NCBI RefSeq assembly: GCF_003345255.1
Contig: NZ_CP029331.1
Location: 2,046,001-2,110,000, forward strand
Source: Pseudothauera hydrothermalis
GTDB lineage: Bacteria; Pseudomonadota; Gammaproteobacteria; Burkholderiales; Rhodocyclaceae
Reading direction: 5' to 3'
Length of the DNA stretch: 64,000 bases
The position numbers were made by a program, and so were the translations under genes. Positions 37,296 through 51,052 of the stretch are shown one piece after another. The notes beneath the pieces are model-generated. The model made no database searches. It saw only the letters and a program-made list of their open reading frames with translations, and was not told where the DNA came from. Each line of letters begins with the position of its first letter. The stretch's first letter is position 1.

Positions 37296-39932
37296 TCAAA
37301 GCTGGAAAGCGCGCTTGCGGAAACGCTGACGGATGACCTCGGCAATGGTGTTGATCACGAAGGTCATGATGAAAAGCGTCAGCGCAGCCAGGAACAACAT
37401 GCGGTACAAGGTGCCGCCGATGACCGCTTCGGGCAGCTCCACCGCAATATTGGCCGACAGCGTGCGCAGGCCGTTGAAAATGTTCCAGTCCAGCACCGGT
37501 GTGTTGCCCGCGGCCATGACCACGATCATCGTCTCGCCCACCGCACGGCCCATGCCGATCATGCAGGCGGCAAACACACCGGACAACGCAGTGGGCAACA
37601 CCACCCAGATGGCGGTTTGCCAGGGGGTGGCACCGGCGGCCAGGCTGGCTGCACGCAATTGCGACGGCACCGAATTGAGCGCATCCTCGGCCAAGGTGTA
37701 GATATTGGGGATGATCGCAAAACCCATCACCATGCCCACGACCAGGGCGTTACGCTGGACATAGGTATCGACCACGCCGCCACGCGGATCGAAGCCGATC
37801 CGGGTTAGCAGCATGGCAGCGCCAAAAGACAGCAGTAGCGACGCGACCACCAAGGCAATCCAGCGCAGACCGTCAAAGACCCCGGCCTGCTGGCGGTTCA
37901 AACCACGCAGGTGCAGACGGAAAGCGGTGCCCACGGTACGGTTGAAAAGCATACTGACCGCAACGAAAGACAGAGGCCACAACAACAGCCCCATGAAGGG
38001 CGTGCCGGTGCCCACGTCCCGATTGACCCAGGCTTTGAAGTCGCCATAGAAAAAAGTCTGCTCAAACCACGGGCCCAGCCGGTAAGCCACCCACGCGGAG
38101 ATCCCGACCACCGCGAACATGAAGGCAAACTTGGGCAGGCCGTTGAGCTTGAGCGCCAGTTGCGGCGGCAGCACCTGCCAGATATAGGCGGCCAGCATCA
38201 AACCAAACGGCAGCGCGACAAAGCCGAGCACCACGGCGGCAATCCAGCTCTCGACCAGCGGCGCGAGAATCAGCGCGGCAATAAAGCCCAGTACCACGGT
38301 GGGCAGCGACTCCATCATCTCCATCACCGGCTTGACCGTGGCGCGCACCCGGCGATGCACGAACTCGGAGGTATAAATGGCCGCCAACAGCGCAATCGGC
38401 AAGGCAAAGAGCAGCGAATAAACGGTCGCCTTGAGTGTGCCGAAAATCAGCGGCACCAGAGAGAACTTGGGTTCAAACAAGTCGGTGCCGGAAGAAGACT
38501 GCCAAGTGTAGCTTGGCTCCGGATAGCCCTCGTACCAAAGTTTGCCAAAGATGGCTTTTACGGTGGTTTCCGGATGTGGCACGGCATAACGCCAGTAATC
38601 GACCTTGCCGGCCCGATTGGTGACCACCGCGCCATCGTCGCGCGGCATCAGCATGACCATTTCACCGCCGCTATCGCTTTCGTGCTGCTGGATTAAACGT
38701 AGCAATACCTGCTCACTGGTCGCATGACGGAACCAAAGATTGCCGGCAGCATCCAGCGTCATCAAAGTCTTGCGCCGCTGAGAAACATCGTACGCTACGA
38801 TGGCTGCCGGCTGAGGCTCCAGCTCACGGGCAAGCACCATCCTGTAGCCGTCGGTGGTCTCTGCACCTTCGACCTGAAGGCGGAAAAAGATTTTGAGCGA
38901 GCCATCCTGACCGCCGACCACGATACTTTGGTCGCCGATCAAAAATCCAAGCACGCCCAGGCCAACGCCCGGCGAAGTCAGCCGCGCCGTCTCCGCCAGG
39001 CGGGGTGCTGCAAAGTCGCGGGTGTCGAAGCGGAATACCTCGCCTTCGGCCGTACCCACGTACACTTGGTCGGCTTGTGAGGACAGCAGCACCTTTGCAA
39101 TGTGAGTTCCCGTCGGCAATGCGGGCAGTTCAACCGACATGGTTTCAACCCGCTCTGCCCGCGTCATCAAATTGATGCGCGTTTCCGAGCGCGTCAAACG
39201 ACCGATCCCTTGAGCGTCGAAGGTGACAAAGGAACGGGTCGGACGTTCGACGGTACCCCCCAAGGCAAAAGCCATCGCTTTGATGGGCGTTCCTTCCGGA
39301 GCGATCTGCTCTGGCGGTTTGACTTCGGCCCTTAGAGCGATGCGTCGCACCTGATCGCCCGGGATGAGGCGAAAGACGGCCGTGCCGTCTGTAAAGTCAT
39401 GTTCTGTCAAACGTTCCAGCCCAATGGGCATATCCTCGCGCCGCAACACCTGCGATTCAAGCCCGATGTGGGCAAAACGCACGCTACCGTCGGAAAAACC
39501 GAACACCATATCGCTGCGATTGATGGTAGCGCCCACCGCGGTTGCGGTATCGCCGCCAAAATCGAGTTCAGTCCCGGCCAAGCGGCGACCGGTTTCAATG
39601 TGAAAGGTCTCGATCCGACCACTGGCCCCAATGCGCACACCCATTGTTTGGTACTCGTCGGCATTGGTCCAGATCAAGTCCGCCATCGGAGGCAGATCGT
39701 AAGCCTCTTGCTTGCGCAATTCACCGCCCATGAACAACGGTGCGGCTTCTTTGGCAAGGAATAACAAAATGGCAAACACGGCCAAAATGACCATCAAGCC
39801 ACCGACGGTGATCGAAACATCGGCAAAGCGGTCGGCAAGCAACACCGATTTACGGGTAGCCCTGCCCACCGGCAAAAGCCGCTTATAGCCGCCGGGACCG
39901 TTTGCCGGCTGGCTGACCGAAGTGTCAGTCAT
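37296..39932 (-). CDS. pstC: Phosphate ABC transporter permease PstC, long form
   Basis: 878 residues versus about 320 for a minimal PstC. An N-terminal helix (about 38-62) is followed by about 400 residues of beta-rich soluble sequence, possibly propeller-like, before the permease core that starts near residue 475 (FSLVPLIFGTLKATVYSLL). The core has YTSEFVHRRVRATVKPVMEMMESLP and the EAA loop EDALNSVPSQLRAASLAAGA. It lies between pstS and pstA (16 bp to pstA). The large domain is presumably periplasmic; its function is unknown. Confidence 0.93.
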   Translation of the reverse strand: MTDTSVSQPANGPGGYKRLLPVGRATRKSVLLADRFADVSITVGGLMVILAVFAILLFLAKEAAPLFMGGELRKQEAYDLPPMADLIWTNADEYQTMGVRIGASGRIETFHIETGRRLAGTELDFGGDTATAVGATINRSDMVFGFSDGSVRFAHIGLESQVLRREDMPIGLERLTEHDFTDGTAVFRLIPGDQVRRIALRAEVKPPEQIAPEGTPIKAMAFALGGTVERPTRSFVTFDAQGIGRLTRSETRINLMTRAERVETMSVELPALPTGTHIAKVLLSSQADQVYVGTAEGEVFRFDTRDFAAPRLAETARLTSPGVGLGVLGFLIGDQSIVVGGQDGSLKIFFRLQVEGAETTDGYRMVLARELEPQPAAIVAYDVSQRRKTLMTLDAAGNLWFRHATSEQVLLRLIQQHESDSGGEMVMLMPRDDGAVVTNRAGKVDYWRYAVPHPETTVKAIFGKLWYEGYPEPSYTWQSSSGTDLFEPKFSLVPLIFGTLKATVYSLLFALPIALLAAIYTSEFVHRRVRATVKPVMEMMESLPTVVLGFIAALILAPLVESWIAAVVLGFVALPFGLMLAAYIWQVLPPQLALKLNGLPKFAFMFAVVGISAWVAYRLGPWFEQTFFYGDFKAWVNRDVGTGTPFMGLLLWPLSFVAVSMLFNRTVGTAFRLHLRGLNRQQAGVFDGLRWIALVVASLLLSFGAAMLLTRIGFDPRGGVVDTYVQRNALVVGMVMGFAIIPNIYTLAEDALNSVPSQLRAASLAAGATPWQTAIWVVLPTALSGVFAACMIGMGRAVGETMIVVMAAGNTPVLDWNIFNGLRTLSANIAVELPEAVIGGTLYRMLFLAALTLFIMTFVINTIAEVIRQRFRKRAFQL

Positions 39933-40010
39933 GAGACGCTTCCACGGATGCTGTCGAACAAATGGCGGACACGGAAAGCCCCGTGCCCGCCTGGCGATGC
40001 GATACCCGGC

Positions 40011-40988
40011 TTACTTGGCTAAGCCAAAGAGCTTCAGATCTTCGTCGGCAAGTGCCTTGACGACCGGGAAGTATCCATCTTTGAGCACCGCTTCTTGACC
40101 TTGCTTGGAGTAAATGAAGCGGATGAACTCGCCGCGCAGCGGATCGAGCGGCTGGTTGGGATTTTTATTGACGTAGACGTAGAGAAAACGGGAGATCGGA
40201 TAATCACCGCCAGCGGCGTTTTCAGCCGTCGGCGCATAGCAGGTCTTACCCGGACCGCTGGCCAGTTTCACCGCCTTGACATCAGCGGTCTTATAGCCCA
40301 CGCCAGAGTAACCGATACCGCCAATGTCGGAAGCCACGCCTTGCACCACGGTGGATGAACCCGGCTGTTCCTTCACGCTGTCCTTATAGTCTCCATCGAA
40401 CAACGCCACTTCCTTGAAATAGCCATAAGTGCCAGAGGCGGAGTTGCGGCCATACAGCGAAATCGGACGCGAAGCCCAAGCACCTGTCAGCCCGACATCC
40501 CCCCAGGTTTTGATGTCTTTGTCCAAACCGCCTTTGCGGGTTTTGGAGAAGATCGCATCGACCTGCTGCAGAGTCAGGCATTCGATTGGGTTGTCTTTGT
40601 GCACGTACACCGCCAGCGCGTCGATCGCCGAACGCACGGCAGACGGCTTGTAGCCATATTTTTTCTCGAAATCGTCGATTTCCTTGGATTTCATCGGACG
40701 CGACATCGGACCGAATTGCGCGGTACCGGCAATCAACGCCGGAGGCGCAGTGCTGGAACCCTTGCCTTCGATCTCGATTTTGACGTTGGGGTACATAGCG
40801 TTGAAGCCTTCTGCCCACAACGTCATCAGATTGTTCAAAGTATCGGAACCGATGGACTTCAAACTACCCGATACACCGCTCACCGGCTTGTAAGACGGCA
40901 GCGCCGGATCGACCTGCACCTCCGCCTGCGCTGCAAACGAGGCAGTCATGGCCACGACGGCGGTCGCAATGAAGCTTTTCTTGAACAT
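40011..40988 (-). CDS. pstS: Periplasmic phosphate-binding protein PstS
   Basis: 325 residues from the ATG at 40988, which has GGAGAA upstream; longer in-frame starts cover promoter sequence. A Sec signal peptide ([22 protein letters not shown]) is followed by the mature protein. Phosphate-contacting regions are [23 protein letters not shown] and [13 protein letters not shown]. It differs from E. coli-type PstS and belongs to the proteobacterial form that goes with long PstC/PstA. First gene of pstSCAB. Confidence 0.95.
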   Translation of the reverse strand: MFKKSFIATAVVAMTASFAAQAEVQVDPALPSYKPVSGVSGSLKSIGSDTLNNLMTLWAEGFNAMYPNVKIEIEGKGSSTAPPALIAGTAQFGPMSRPMKSKEIDDFEKKYGYKPSAVRSAIDALAVYVHKDNPIECLTLQQVDAIFSKTRKGGLDKDIKTWGDVGLTGAWASRPISLYGRNSASGTYGYFKEVALFDGDYKDSVKEQPGSSTVVQGVASDIGGIGYSGVGYKTADVKAVKLASGPGKTCYAPTAENAAGGDYPISRFLYVYVNKNPNQPLDPLRGEFIRFIYSKQGQEAVLKDGYFPVVKALADEDLKLFGLAK

Positions 40989-41063
40989 GTAGGGATTCTC
41001 CAGTGTCGTGAATTCAGCTTTCCCGATTTCGGGTGAGCTCCCGCCGCAACGGGAACGTAATGG

Positions 41064-41097
41064 ATTATCCCCAGCTATGATGACAATTCTGTTAAAC
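41064..41097 (-). promoter_or_regulatory. pstS promoter with possible PhoB box
   Basis: On the minus strand a TTGTCAT heptamer (41080-41086; 6 of 7 to CTGTCAT) is followed after 10 bp by GATAAT (41064-41069). This is the spacing of a Pho box to the -10 element in PhoB-activated promoters that lack a -35. The paired upstream heptamer (41091-41097) is poor. Another good heptamer, CTGACAT, lies at 41108-41114 but out of phase. PhoB control is expected for pstS. Confidence 0.45.
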
Positions 41098-41161
41098 GTC
41101 ACGAAACATGTCAGAAAGGTTGCAGACAGCCCTGCACTGACGCACCCGCCCTGGATACTGC

Positions 41162-42514
41162 TTACTCCACGGCTTCACGCACCGCGCTGGCGATCGCATT
41201 GGCCAGGCGCTCGACCTGCTCGCCATTCCGACCTTCCACCATGACCCGCAACAAGGGCTCGGTACCCGACGGGCGCAGCAGAACCCGACCGGCGTCGCCC
41301 AGTTCGGCCTCGGCAGCCTCGCGTGCGGCAGCGATACCGCGGTCGGCCTGCCAATCAAAGCCGGACGACAAGGGAACGTTGATCAGCCGCTGGGGATAGA
41401 ACACCAGGTCTGCGCACGCCTCGGCCAGCGAACACCCGCCTTTTCGCAACGCAGCCAGCACCTGCAGTGCGGAGACGATGCCATCGCCAGTGGTATGACG
41501 ATCCAGACAAATGATGTGGCCGGAATTCTCCCCGCCTAGCTTCCAGCCGCGCTCATGCAATTGTTCCAGCACGTAACGATCGCCCACTTTGGCACGCGCA
41601 AAAGGCACGCCCAGCCGCCCAAGAGCGTGTTCCAGCCCCAGATTGCTCATCAACGTGCCGACCACGCCATCCACCCTGCCCTCGGTCCGGCGCGCTCCGG
41701 CAATGACATAGAGCAGCTTGTCGCCATCGTAGATTTCACCGTTGCGGTCGACCATGATCAGGCGATCGCCATCGCCGTCGAGCGCAAGGCCAAGATCGGC
41801 GCCTTCGGCCAGCACGGTCTTGCGCAGATGCTCCGGGCGCGTGGCCCCGACACCGTCGTTGATATTCAGCCCATTGGGTTCCACCCCCACCGGAACCACC
41901 TCGGCGCCCAATTCATGAAACACCGCCGGAGCAATGTGATAAGCCGCACCATGTGCGCAATCGAGCGCAATGCGCAGACCACGCAAATCCAGCTCATTGG
42001 GGAAGGTGCTCTTACAGAATTCGATGTAGCGTCCGGCGGCATCATCGATGCGCCGCGCCTTACCCAGGCGCGCCGAGTCTGCACACCCCATTGGCTGCGC
42101 CAGACGGGTTTCGATTTCCGTCTCGACCGCATCCGGCAGTTTGGCGCCGTTGGCGGAAAAAAACTTGATGCCGTTGTCAAAGTACGGATTGTGCGAGGCC
42201 GAGATCACCACACCGGCTTGCAGCCGCAGCGCACGGGTCAGGTAAGCTACCGCCGGAGTGGGCACCGGGCCGGCCAGCATGACATCCACACCTGCCGCGG
42301 CAAAGCCGGCCTCCAGCGCCGCTTCCAGCATATAACCGGAAATGCGTGTGTCTTTGCCGATCAGCACGGCCGGCCGCTCGCCATGCGGTAGATGCTCGCG
42401 CGCCACCAGCGTAACACCGGCCGCATAGCCCAAACGCATGACGAAATCGGGCGTAATCGGCGCCTCTCCGACCCGGCCGCGCACCCCATCGGTGCCAAAA
42501 TACTGGCGTCCCAT
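41162..42514 (-). CDS. glmM: Phosphoglucosamine mutase
   Basis: 450 residues from the ATG at 42514 ([13 protein letters not shown]), with GGGAG upstream. Converts glucosamine 6-phosphate to glucosamine 1-phosphate for UDP-GlcNAc, feeding peptidoglycan and LPS. The phosphorylated serine loop [13 protein letters not shown], the metal loop DGDGDRLI and the C-terminal [12 protein letters not shown] phosphate-binding motif are present. It follows folP by 123 bp in the usual ftsH-folP-glmM order. Confidence 0.96.
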   Translation of the reverse strand: MGRQYFGTDGVRGRVGEAPITPDFVMRLGYAAGVTLVAREHLPHGERPAVLIGKDTRISGYMLEAALEAGFAAAGVDVMLAGPVPTPAVAYLTRALRLQAGVVISASHNPYFDNGIKFFSANGAKLPDAVETEIETRLAQPMGCADSARLGKARRIDDAAGRYIEFCKSTFPNELDLRGLRIALDCAHGAAYHIAPAVFHELGAEVVPVGVEPNGLNINDGVGATRPEHLRKTVLAEGADLGLALDGDGDRLIMVDRNGEIYDGDKLLYVIAGARRTEGRVDGVVGTLMSNLGLEHALGRLGVPFARAKVGDRYVLEQLHERGWKLGGENSGHIICLDRHTTGDGIVSALQVLAALRKGGCSLAEACADLVFYPQRLINVPLSSGFDWQADRGIAAAREAAEAELGDAGRVLLRPSGTEPLLRVMVEGRNGEQVERLANAIASAVREAVE

Positions 42515-42637
42515 CCTGACTCCCTTTCCCAATCGGCGCAAAGTCAGGATTATCGCAGCAAGCCAAGCCCAGATGGCAGTGCCGATCCCGCGGCACAGCC
42601 TGGCGTCGGCAAGTTTTCGACGGATAACGGTGCCGAC

Positions 42638-43468
42638 TCAGACGGTCGACTGCAATGCGGCCAGCACTTTGAGCGCATCGACGGTATCGGCCACATCGTG
42701 CACCCGCACAATGTGCGCACCCCGCTGCACCGCTAACAGTGCGGCGGCCACACTGGATCCAAGCCGCTGGCCCACCGGCCGGCCGGTGATGGCACCGAGC
42801 ATGGACTTGCGCGACACCCCCACCAGAATCGGCAAACCGGCCGCACACAGGCGGTCGAGGTGGGTCAAAAGCGCCAGATTGTGATCCAGCGTTTTACCAA
42901 AGCCAAAACCTGGATCCAGCACAATGCGCTCACGCGCCACCCCTGCGGCGCATAGGGCCGACACCCGCTCATCCAGGAATGCGGCCACTTCGCCCACAAC
43001 ATCCACATAGCGCGGTTCGATTTGCATGGTGCGCGGCTCGCCTTGCATGTGCATCACGCACAACGCCGCATCGCTGTCACACACTGCCTGCACTGCACCG
43101 GGCGCGCGAAAACCATTGACGTCATTGATCAGATCCGCCCCGGCTTCCAGCGCGGCGCGCATGACCGCCGGCTTCATGGTATCGACCGAAAGCGGCACCC
43201 GCCAATCGGCCAGCGCACGCACCACCGGCACGATCCGGGCGATCTCCACCGCCTCGGGCACCGGCTCTGCCCCCGGGCGGGTGGACTCTGCCCCCAAGTC
43301 CAGTATGTCTGCCCCGGCTTCCAATGCAGCTTTTGCGCGCGCCAGCGCTGCCGACACTTCACCGCCCACCCCGTCGCCGGAGAATGAATCCGGGGTAAGG
43401 TTGATGATCGCCATGACCCGCGGACGGGAAAGATCCAGTTCAAAGCGACCACAGCGCAGTATGCTCAT
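42638..43468 (-). CDS. folP: Dihydropteroate synthase
   Basis: 276 residues from the ATG at 43468. Joins p-aminobenzoate to the pterin precursor in folate synthesis; the target of sulfonamides. Signatures: MAIINLTPDSFSGDG, DILDLGAESTRPGAEPV, LINDVNGFRAPG and ILDPGFGFGKTLDHN. It lies 69 bp after ftsH and upstream of glmM. Confidence 0.96.
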   Translation of the reverse strand: MSILRCGRFELDLSRPRVMAIINLTPDSFSGDGVGGEVSAALARAKAALEAGADILDLGAESTRPGAEPVPEAVEIARIVPVVRALADWRVPLSVDTMKPAVMRAALEAGADLINDVNGFRAPGAVQAVCDSDAALCVMHMQGEPRTMQIEPRYVDVVGEVAAFLDERVSALCAAGVARERIVLDPGFGFGKTLDHNLALLTHLDRLCAAGLPILVGVSRKSMLGAITGRPVGQRLGSSVAAALLAVQRGAHIVRVHDVADTVDALKVLAALQSTV

Positions 43469-43537
43469 CGAAGTCCTCGGAAATAAAACGGGCCGGCTAA
43501 CAGCCGGCCCGCGCGCCAAAGCGATATACGCCCCGAA

Positions 43538-45433
43538 TCAGGCCGCAGGTGCCGGCGCGTTGGGTTGCTGACCGGTGCTGCCGTCATCGGACGACGGCTT
43601 GACCGGCGCCGAAGCTGGCTTGGGCGGGCGGGGCGGTTTGCCGGCCATGATGTCGTTGATTTGGTCGGCGTCCAACGTCTCCCATTCAAGCAGCGCACGC
43701 GCCATGGCTTCGACCTTATCGCGATGGGTCTCAATCAGCTGCCGCGCCAGGCTGTACTGCTGGTCGATGATGCGACGGATTTCGGCATCGACCTTTTGCA
43801 TGGTGCTCTCAGACACATTACGGTGGGTAGTGACCTGGCGACCCAGGAAGATTTCACCCTCCTCCTCACCATAGACCATGGGTCCGAGTGTATCGGACAT
43901 GCCCCACTGGGTGACCATGCGACGGGCCAGATCGGTGGCGCGCTGAAAATCGTTGGACGCCCCGGTGGTCATTTGCTTCATGAACACCTCTTCAGCGATC
44001 CGTCCGCCGAACAGCACCGCAATCGTCTGCAGCAAGCGCTCGCGGTCCTGGCTGTAACGGTCTTCGGCCGGCAGCTGCATGGTCACACCCAACGCGCGAC
44101 CGCGCGGGATGATGGTGACCTTGTGAACCGGATCGGTCTTGTCGAGCAGTTTGGCCACGACCGCATGTCCCGCCTCATGGTAAGCGGTGTTGCGGCGCTC
44201 TTCTTCTGGCATGACCACCGAGCGGCGCTCGGCACCCATCATGATCTTGTCTTTGGCGCGCTCAAAATCGTCCATATCCACCAAGCGCTTGTTGGCGCGG
44301 GCGGCAAACAACGCGGCCTCATTGACCAAGTTGGCCAGGTCGGCACCGGCAAACCCCGGTGTGCCGCGCGCCAGCACGTGCGGATCGACATCCGGAGCGA
44401 TCGGCACCTTGCGCATATGAACCTTGAGAATCTGCTCACGACCGCGGATATCCGGCAGCGGCACCACGACTTGGCGGTCGAAACGGCCCGGACGCAGCAA
44501 AGCCGGGTCGAGCACATCCGGACGGTTGGTCGCGGCGATGACGATCACCCCGGACGCCCCCTCAAAGCCGTCCATTTCCACCAGCAACTGGTTGAGGGTT
44601 TGCTCGCGCTCATCGTTGCCGCCGCCCAGGCCGGCGCCACGTTGGCGGCCAACCGCGTCGATCTCATCGATGAAAATGATGCACGGCGCGTGCTTCTTGG
44701 CTTGCTCGAACATGTCGCGCACCCGCGCCGCACCGACACCGACGAACATTTCCACGAAGTCGGAACCGGAAATCGAAAAGAACGGCACCTTGGCTTCGCC
44801 AGCGATTGCCTTGGCGAGCAAGGTCTTGCCGGTACCCGGCGAACCGACCATCAGCACACCTTTCGGGATGCGTCCGCCGAGCTTCTGGAATTTGGACGGG
44901 TCACGCAGAAACTCGACCAGCTCGGACACTTCTTCCTTGGCTTCGTCGCAGCCGGCGACATCGGCAAAGGTGACCGAGTTGGCGGACTCGTCCAACATGC
45001 GCGCCTTACTTTTGCCGAAAGAAAACGCGCCGCCTCGGCCGCCGCCTTGCATTTGGCGCATGAAGAAAATCCACACGCCGATCAAAAGCAACATCGGGAA
45101 CCAGGAGATGAAGACGCTGGCCAGGAAGCTTTGTTCTTCCTCCGGCTTGGTGGCATTGACCGTGACCCCATAGCGCATCAGATCGGACACCATCCAGATG
45201 TCCTGCACGCCCGGGGTATAGACCGTGAGCGGCCGCCCGTCATGGGTGATCGCGCGTAGTGTGCGGCCATCGACGGTCACTTTGGAGATGCGGCCGGCTT
45301 TGGCCTCCTCCATGAACTGCGAGTACTCCATGGTGTTCGTCGACACCTGGCGCTCGTTGAACTGGTTGAAGACCGTCATCAGCACGACGCCGATCACCAT
45401 CCAGATGGCAAGATTCTTGAAAAGATTGTTCAA
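43538..45433 (-). CDS. ftsH: ATP-dependent membrane zinc protease FtsH
   Basis: 631 residues from a TTG at 45431-45433 ([11 protein letters not shown]), preceded by GAGGGAAT; no ATG or GTG fits the family N-terminus. Two membrane helices (about 5-23 and 97-117) flank a small periplasmic domain. The AAA module has Walker A GSPGTGKT and Walker [12 protein letters not shown] with the SRH region ([19 protein letters not shown]). The zinc site is HEAGH. It degrades misassembled membrane proteins and regulators. A Pro/Ala-rich C-terminal tail follows the protease domain. Confidence 0.95.
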   Translation of the reverse strand: MNNLFKNLAIWMVIGVVLMTVFNQFNERQVSTNTMEYSQFMEEAKAGRISKVTVDGRTLRAITHDGRPLTVYTPGVQDIWMVSDLMRYGVTVNATKPEEEQSFLASVFISWFPMLLLIGVWIFFMRQMQGGGRGGAFSFGKSKARMLDESANSVTFADVAGCDEAKEEVSELVEFLRDPSKFQKLGGRIPKGVLMVGSPGTGKTLLAKAIAGEAKVPFFSISGSDFVEMFVGVGAARVRDMFEQAKKHAPCIIFIDEIDAVGRQRGAGLGGGNDEREQTLNQLLVEMDGFEGASGVIVIAATNRPDVLDPALLRPGRFDRQVVVPLPDIRGREQILKVHMRKVPIAPDVDPHVLARGTPGFAGADLANLVNEAALFAARANKRLVDMDDFERAKDKIMMGAERRSVVMPEEERRNTAYHEAGHAVVAKLLDKTDPVHKVTIIPRGRALGVTMQLPAEDRYSQDRERLLQTIAVLFGGRIAEEVFMKQMTTGASNDFQRATDLARRMVTQWGMSDTLGPMVYGEEEGEIFLGRQVTTHRNVSESTMQKVDAEIRRIIDQQYSLARQLIETHRDKVEAMARALLEWETLDADQINDIMAGKPPRPPKPASAPVKPSSDDGSTGQQPNAPAPAA

Positions 45434-45580
45434 CGTATTCCCTCGAAAGCCCGACAGGGGCCAGCGCAAGATGGACCCATTCTAGTGGCGAACGTTCCCT
45501 CGGGCAAACCAATCGACGCGATCAACCGTCTCAATGGCCGTGTGTTTTACGCTCGCGCACGCCCGCCCGCGCGACATCCG

Positions 45581-46198
45581 TTATTTGCGCGCGTTGCCAA
45601 GCAGATAGACCTCGGCGCTGCGATCGCGAGAGGCCTTCGGTTTTCGCACCTCAACCGTGCGAAACGCCGCCTGCATCTGCCGGCGAAAGCCATCGAAGCC
45701 TTCGCCGTGAAACACTTTTACCAAAAAATGGCCGCCGGGCTTGAGATGCCGGACGGCAAAATCCAACGCCAACTCACACAGGTGAATCGAGCGCGCCTGG
45801 TCCACCGTGGGCACGCCCGACATGTTCGGCGCCATATCGGACATCACCAGGTCGACCGCCGCCCCGTTCAAACTGGCTTCGAATTGCTGCGCCACCGCAT
45901 GATCGGTGAAATCGCCCTGCACAAACACCACACCGGCAATCGGCTCGATGGGCAACAGGTCGAGCGCGAAAACCCGCCCCCGCGCGCCAATACGCTGGAC
46001 CGCGACCTGGCTCCAGGAACCTGGCGCAGCCCCAAGATCCACCACCACCGCACCGGGACGCAATAGACGGTCACGATCATCGATTTCGGCAAGCTTGAAC
46101 GCCGCCCGCGAGCGATAACCGCGAGCTTTTGCCTGTTGGACGAAAGTGTCATTCACATGCTCCTGCATCCAGGCTTTGCTGGTTTTGGTTCGCTTCAT
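45581..46198 (-). CDS. rlmE: 23S rRNA 2'-O-methyltransferase RlmE (FtsJ/RrmJ)
   Basis: 205 residues from the ATG at 46198. Methylates U2552 in the ribosomal A-loop. SAM-binding [19 protein letters not shown] and the catalytic K-D-K-E set (lysine in [10 protein letters not shown], aspartate in VMSDMAPN, lysine in [10 protein letters not shown]) are visible. Sits upstream of ftsH on the same strand, as in many proteobacteria, and diverges from yhbY. Confidence 0.94.
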   Translation of the reverse strand: MKRTKTSKAWMQEHVNDTFVQQAKARGYRSRAAFKLAEIDDRDRLLRPGAVVVDLGAAPGSWSQVAVQRIGARGRVFALDLLPIEPIAGVVFVQGDFTDHAVAQQFEASLNGAAVDLVMSDMAPNMSGVPTVDQARSIHLCELALDFAVRHLKPGGHFLVKVFHGEGFDGFRRQMQAAFRTVEVRKPKASRDRSAEVYLLGNARK

Positions 46199-46232
46199 CG
46201 CAATGGTTCGGAGTAAAATTCGCCAATAACAC

Positions 46233-46260
46233 AAGCCCTCGGCCGCAACGGCGGGGGCTT
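46233..46260 (+). other. Strong hairpin in the rlmE/yhbY divergent leader
   Basis: AAGCCC (46233-46238) pairs with GGGCTT (46255-46260), and CCG/CGG closes a CAA loop inside. On the plus strand the stem ends in TTT and is followed by a further TTTT at 46265-46268. This looks like an intrinsic terminator, yet it sits in front of yhbY, with no plus-strand gene upstream. It could be an attenuator for yhbY or a structural leader. Confidence 0.4.
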
Positions 46261-46329
46261 TGCCTTTTCCATGCGGAATCATTCCGCACCCAGTGCCGGC
46301 CGCGCCGGCGGGCTGAATCGAGAATACAG

Positions 46330-46809
46330 ATGAAGATGAGCGAACTCACCCCCGCACAGCGTCGCGAGCTTCGCGCCCGCGCCCACCACCTCAACCCAGT
46401 GGCCAGTATTGCTTCCAACGGTCTGAGCCCGGCGGTGCTGGCCGAGATCGAACGTGCGCTGCAGGCCCATGAACTAATCAAGATCCGGGTCTACGGTAGC
46501 GAACGCGGTCAGCGCGAAGCGCTCTTAGAGGAACTGTGCGCTGCGCTCGATGCCGCACCGGTGCAACACATTGGCAACATCCTTGTCGTGTGGCGCGAGC
46601 GCCGCGAAGAACAGCGTGCCGTCGCGGCGCCGTCAACCAAAACCAACCGCGCCGCGCGCCCGTCGACCGCAAAATCGGCGGCCAGCTTTGCGGCCGCTGC
46701 CCGTCGTGCCGCGCTGGCGCAGGCTGCGCAAGCCAAGCGTCACAAAAGCCGCGAAGGCACCGCTGGCCGCCACAAAATAGCCGCTGAGCCATCGAGCCGT
46801 AAAAAATGA
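46330..46809 (+). CDS. yhbY: YhbY-family RNA-binding protein (CRM domain)
   Basis: 159 residues from the ATG at 46330; an internal ATG at 46336 is also possible. The first 95 residues are a CRS1/YhbY domain ([40 protein letters not shown]) that binds pre-50S ribosomal RNA. The remainder is an unusual Ala/Arg/Lys-rich, probably disordered basic tail of about 60 residues, which may add RNA affinity. It is the only plus-strand gene between glmM and fur. Confidence 0.9.
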   Translation: MKMSELTPAQRRELRARAHHLNPVASIASNGLSPAVLAEIERALQAHELIKIRVYGSERGQREALLEELCAALDAAPVQHIGNILVVWRERREEQRAVAAPSTKTNRAARPSTAKSAASFAAAARRAALAQAAQAKRHKSREGTAGRHKIAAEPSSRKK

Positions 46810-46816
46810 GAGGCGC

Positions 46817-47278
46817 TCAGCCCAGCACCCGACGCGGCGCACGCAGCAAAAGCAGCCCAGCCAGGCTTTGCAGCAAGTACAGAACGCTGGATACGCCGTG
46901 CCAGGTGGCAAAGGGTTCGCGCAAGGCGCTGTCCATGACTTCGCGCGGCCAAGCTTGCGCTTTGAGCTGCGCCATCAGCGGCTGAATCCCGAAAAGGATG
47001 GCGAGACCGGCCACCAGCATCAACACGATGAGCCAGAACACCCAGTTACGAAACGCCTCCCAGCCCTGCCGAAAAGCCATGTGTAGCAGCAGGTAAGCAC
47101 CACAGGCCAGCCCCATCCAGCCCACGCTGGCAAACAAACGGCCGGCCACCTCGCCGGCCAGCGCGCGATCTTCGATGACGGCAAAGAGCGTTGGCGCAAC
47201 CAGATAGCCAACCACCCATAGCGCCCCTACCCACAGGGTCAGCGCGAAAACGAACAGATAGTCCGCCAGCGCACGCAT
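46817..47278 (-). CDS. DUF4149 membrane protein
   Basis: 153 residues from the ATG at 47278 (a GTG two codons earlier is possible). Four probable membrane helices (about 5-27, 45-68, 76-97 and 128-147). Matches DUF4149 proteins, which in betaproteobacteria typically sit next to greA and yhbY; function unknown. It starts 21 bp after greA, so it is likely co-transcribed with carAB-greA, and is convergent with yhbY (7 bp gap). Confidence 0.8.
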   Translation of the reverse strand: MRALADYLFVFALTLWVGALWVVGYLVAPTLFAVIEDRALAGEVAGRLFASVGWMGLACGAYLLLHMAFRQGWEAFRNWVFWLIVLMLVAGLAILFGIQPLMAQLKAQAWPREVMDSALREPFATWHGVSSVLYLLQSLAGLLLLRAPRRVLG

Positions 47279-47299
47279 GACCACCCAACCGATCCCGCC

Positions 47300-47772
47300 T
47301 CAGACGTAGCGCACGTCGACGATTTCGTACTCGCGCACACCGCCGGGAGCCTGTACTTCGGCGATATCTCCGGCATATTTGCCGATCAGCGCTCGGGCGA
47401 TCGGCGAACTGATGGAGATTTTGCCGAGCTTGATGTCGGCCTCGTCGTCGCCGACGATCTGATAGGTCACGGTCTGTCCCGAGGCCATGTCCTCCAACTC
47501 CACGGTGGCGCCAAACACGCAACGGCCGTCGGCATCGAGCAGCGCGGGATCGATGATCTGCGCGCTGGCCAGCTTGCTTTCGAGCTCCATGATACGGCCC
47601 TCGATAAAACCCTGACGGTCCTTGGCAGCCTCGTACTCGGCGTTTTCGGACAAATCGCCATGCGAGCGCGCCTCGGCAATCGCCGCGATGACGTTGGGAC
47701 GTTCGACAGTTTTCAGACGGTGCAGCTCGGCGCGCAACATTTCGGCGCCGGCGACGGTCAATGGCGTCTTGT

Positions 47773-47776
<4 letters not shown>
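47300..47776 (-). CDS. greA: Transcription elongation factor GreA
   Basis: 158 residues. N-terminal coiled coil (about 10-75) with the acidic tip [18 protein letters not shown], which reaches into RNA polymerase to trigger cleavage of backtracked RNA, followed by the FKBP-like C-terminal domain ([22 protein letters not shown]). Its ATG overlaps the carB stop by 4 nt (ATGA), coupling translation to carB. Confidence 0.97.
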
Positions 47777-51000
<3,224 letters not shown>

Positions 51001-51052
51001 TACCGTATTCTCGAATCGGTGACGGCGGACGTTCGCCCGCCGGGATGCAGCC

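Noticed and set aside
43565-45259. 564-codon open frame opposite ftsH
   Set aside because: Long frames opposite G+C-rich genes are expected from codon bias; the ftsH motifs on the other strand are complete.
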